Notes under the pieces: generated by a model
What the model was told of the DNA's origin: nothing
The model's database searches: none
Seen by the model: only the letters and a program-made list of their open reading frames with translations
Shown here: piece after piece, positions 5,610 through 7,526 of the stretch
Layout of the letters: the number at the start of each line of letters is the position of its first letter
Numbering within the stretch: position 1 is the first letter of the stretch
Origin: a candidate division TA06 bacterium
GTDB lineage: Bacteria; Ratteibacteria; UBA8468; MWAK01
Assembly (NCBI GenBank): GCA_022704925.1
Contig: JAKJFK010000080.1
Span: forward strand, 1-7,526
DNA length: 7,526 nucleotides
Direction of reading: 5' to 3'
Made by a program: the position numbers and the translations under genes

Positions 5610-7526
5610 ATGGATCAGAACCGGGCTCGTACGGACCTGAACGGCAAGTGGTGGATTTTCTTTGACCGGGAGGACCTGGGCATCACCACCACCCAGGCGC
5701 CCTGGTTTCTGGCCGACACCCGGCGGCGGCCGGCCCGGGAGCTGACCCAGGAGCCGCCGGTCGGCCACACCGAGGACCTGGTCTCCCCCGACAAGACCGA
5801 GTTCAACCGGCGCTTCTGGGCCCGGGTCCAGGCCGAGAAGCGGGCCATCCGGATCCCCTCGGTCTGGCAGGAGCTGGAGCCCGGCTACGCCGGGGCGGCC
5901 TGGTACTGGCGCACCTTTGACTGCCGGGGCGGCCGGAAGGGTCAACGGGCCTTCCTGCGTTTCGGGGCGGTGGCCTACTTCTGCGAGGTCTGGCTCAACG
6001 GCCGGCTGGCCGGCCGCCACGAGGGCGGCTACCTGCCCTTCGAGCTGGAGGTGACCGGCCGACTGCAACCGGGCGAAAACCGGCTGGCGCTCCGGGTGAT
6101 CGACCCGGACGAGAGCAGGCGCGTGGCCGGCTTCGCCCTGGGCGGCTGGAAGGAACGGGAAATCCCCGAATCAAAAGAGGCCATGTGGGGCCTGCCCTTC
6201 AGCGGGATCTGGCAGGGCGTGTCGCTGGAGCGGCGGCCGGCGGTGCACCTGGCCGGCCTCTTCCTCCGGCCCGAGCCGGCCCGGCGGCGGGTGACGGCCG
6301 AGGTCTCCTTCCGCAACCCGGGCGAGGCGGTGCCGGGCCGGCTGCGGCTGAAAATCAGCTCCTGGCCGGACGGCAAGCCGGCGGCGCCGGCCCGGACCTG
6401 GGACATAACAGTAAGCCAGCGTGACAGCAGGCTGGTATTTGAGCTGCCCTTCCCGAAGTTTGAATACTGGTCCCCGGAGCAGCCGCGCCTCTACCGGCTG
6501 GAGGCCGAACTGACTCCGGCCGGCGCGGAACCCGACCGCCTCGAAGAGCGCTTCGGCATGCGCGAGTTCACCGTCCGCGGCGACCGCTTCCTCCTCAACG
6601 GCCGGCCCATCTTCATCCGGGGCGCCTCCTACAACGGCAGTTATCCGATTCACGCCGCCTTTCCGCCGGACCCGAATCATTGCCGGCGGCAGGTGGAGCT
6701 GGCGAAGGGCTGCGGGCTGAACATGCTGCGGGTGACCGTGCGGCCGGCCCACCCGGACCTGCTGGACGCCGCCGACGAGCTGGGCATGCTGCTCTACGAG
6801 GAGCCGGCCATCGCCTGGATGGGCGACACCCCCTACCTGGAGGAGCGCTGCCGCAACGAGGTGGCCGAAATGGTCCGGCGCGACCGCAACCGGCCGGCGG
6901 TGGTGCTCTGGGGGATGATCAACGAGGGCGGCGGGGTGGCGGCCCGGCTCAAGGGCGAGTTGAGCCGGCTGGCCCGGGAACTGGACCCGACCCGGCCGGT
7001 CATCGACGACTCCGGCGGCGTCCAGTTCGGCCAGCCCTACCTCTACCTGCCCGGCCGGGACCGGCCGGTTCCGGTCAACGATATCCACCGTTACCCCGGA
7101 CTGCCGGCCGACCGGGAATTCTGGGAGTTCCTTACCACCGCCGGCCAGCCGGGCCGGGTCTTCCAGGTCAATAAACGCTGGAACTTTTCGCTGACCGGGG
7201 CCCGGAACCGGCTGACCTTTGTCACCGAGATCGGCTGCGGTGATTACGGCCGACTGCCCGAGATATTAAAGGAATACCGGCGCCGGCATGCCTGGAAGGG
7301 GTTGAACGACTACCGAATCTTCAGCCGGGAGTGGGAGGCCTTCCTGACCGCCTACCGGCAGGCCGGCCTGGAAGGGATCTTCCGATCGGTGGACGAGTTC
7401 CGGCGCCTGACCGGCCAGGCCGCCGCCGAGGGAACCCGGCGCCTGCTGGAGGGTTTGCTGATCAACCCTTACTGCGGCGGGTACATTCTCTACCACTATG
7501 ACGAGAGCTGCTGGCCGATGTTCGGC
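5610..7526 (+). CDS. Glycoside hydrolase family 2 enzyme (beta-galactosidase/glucuronidase type), 3' end outside the window
   Basis: The first 639 residues of a GH2 glycosidase; the frame is open to the last base, so the C-terminus is missing. There is no signal peptide (MDQNRARTDLNGKWW), so it probably acts in the cytoplasm. GH2 enzymes hydrolyse terminal beta-linked sugars with retention, using two glutamates. Domains: N-terminal sugar-binding jelly roll about 8-165 (WYWRTFDC at 98, VWLNGRLAGRHEGGYLPFE at 127), then an Ig-like sandwich about 198-320 (SGIWQGVSLE, WSPEQPRLYRLE) and a TIM barrel from about 321 (FLLNGRPIFIRGASYN, NMLRVTVRP, ADELGMLLYEEPAIAW). The acid/base is E439 in WGMINEGG, after RRDRNRPAVVLW. 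The nucleophile is E540 in FVTEIG. NDIHRYP (490-496) matches the usual asp-x-his element of the barrel. The late segment GGYILYHYDESCWP (623-636) fits the final barrel strand. Both catalytic residues are present, unlike in the divergent exported neighbour. The exact substrate (galactoside, glucuronide, mannoside or other) cannot be decided from what is visible. The fold and family call is firm. Confidence 0.93.
   Translation, partial: MDQNRARTDLNGKWWIFFDREDLGITTTQAPWFLADTRRRPARELTQEPPVGHTEDLVSPDKTEFNRRFWARVQAEKRAIRIPSVWQELEPGYAGAAWYWRTFDCRGGRKGQRAFLRFGAVAYFCEVWLNGRLAGRHEGGYLPFELEVTGRLQPGENRLALRVIDPDESRRVAGFALGGWKEREIPESKEAMWGLPFSGIWQGVSLERRPAVHLAGLFLRPEPARRRVTAEVSFRNPGEAVPGRLRLKISSWPDGKPAAPARTWDITVSQRDSRLVFELPFPKFEYWSPEQPRLYRLEAELTPAGAEPDRLEERFGMREFTVRGDRFLLNGRPIFIRGASYNGSYPIHAAFPPDPNHCRRQVELAKGCGLNMLRVTVRPAHPDLLDAADELGMLLYEEPAIAWMGDTPYLEERCRNEVAEMVRRDRNRPAVVLWGMINEGGGVAARLKGELSRLARELDPTRPVIDDSGGVQFGQPYLYLPGRDRPVPVNDIHRYPGLPADREFWEFLTTAGQPGRVFQVNKRWNFSLTGARNRLTFVTEIGCGDYGRLPEILKEYRRRHAWKGLNDYRIFSREWEAFLTAYRQAGLEGIFRSVDEFRRLTGQAAAEGTRRLLEGLLINPYCGGYILYHYDESCWPMFG

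Noticed and set aside
6171-7088. A 305-codon minus-strand open frame opposite the second GH2 gene
   Set aside because: Shadow of the GH2 coding frame, which has intact catalytic motifs over this whole interval; the antisense product has biased composition and no motif.
5610-7526. Very frequent GGCCGG/CCGGCC hexamers, considered as an uptake or restriction-related signal
   Set aside because: They fall on Ala-Gly and Arg-Pro codon pairs in genes on both strands with no regular spacing, so GC-biased codon use explains them.

Overview
The window is a GC-rich bacterial carbohydrate-degradation locus. Three genes lie around one divergent promoter region: a very large exported glycoside hydrolase family 2 (GH2)-like protein on the minus strand (191-4534), and on the plus strand a small uncharacterised TIM-barrel-like protein (4754-5536) followed by a second GH2 enzyme (5610 to the window edge, incomplete). 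Shine-Dalgarno sites are clear and the promoters look like sigma-70 type. The combination of LamG, GH2 and glutamine-amidotransferase-like modules in one exported protein, next to a small TIM-barrel protein of this kind, is typical of polysaccharide-degrading members of the Planctomycetes-Verrucomicrobia-Lentisphaerae group and similar lineages. No marker gene is present, so this taxonomic placement is a guess from style.

Layout. Positions 1-190 hold no convincing gene, but almost all of it (14-189) is one long interrupted inverted repeat that folds back on itself in six stems and starts one base beyond the stop codon of the minus-strand gene. Positions 191-4534 encode the 1447-residue exported protein: signal peptide, LamG-like domain, GH2 fold, then about 460 residues carrying two Rossmann/amidotransferase-like modules. 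Its GH2 catalytic acid/base position appears to be Gly instead of Glu. Positions 4535-4753 hold two good divergent promoters, a 21-bp interrupted palindrome between the -35 and -10 boxes of the plus-strand promoter, and a short direct repeat upstream of the minus-strand promoter. The two plus-strand genes are 73 bp apart with no convincing terminator or promoter between them, so they are probably co-transcribed.

How the parts may work together (inference): the large protein acts outside the cytoplasm on, or binds, a glycan. The two plus-strand products lack signal peptides and would act on imported oligosaccharides, and the second GH2 keeps both catalytic glutamates. The shared, dyad-containing promoter region suggests substrate-responsive regulation. 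No transporter or regulator gene is in view. The substrate cannot be read from the sequence. I see no sign of a defence system, CRISPR array, rRNA, tRNA or transposase gene. The least explained items are the inverted repeat at 14-189, the Glu-to-Gly GH2 protein and the small TIM-barrel family.
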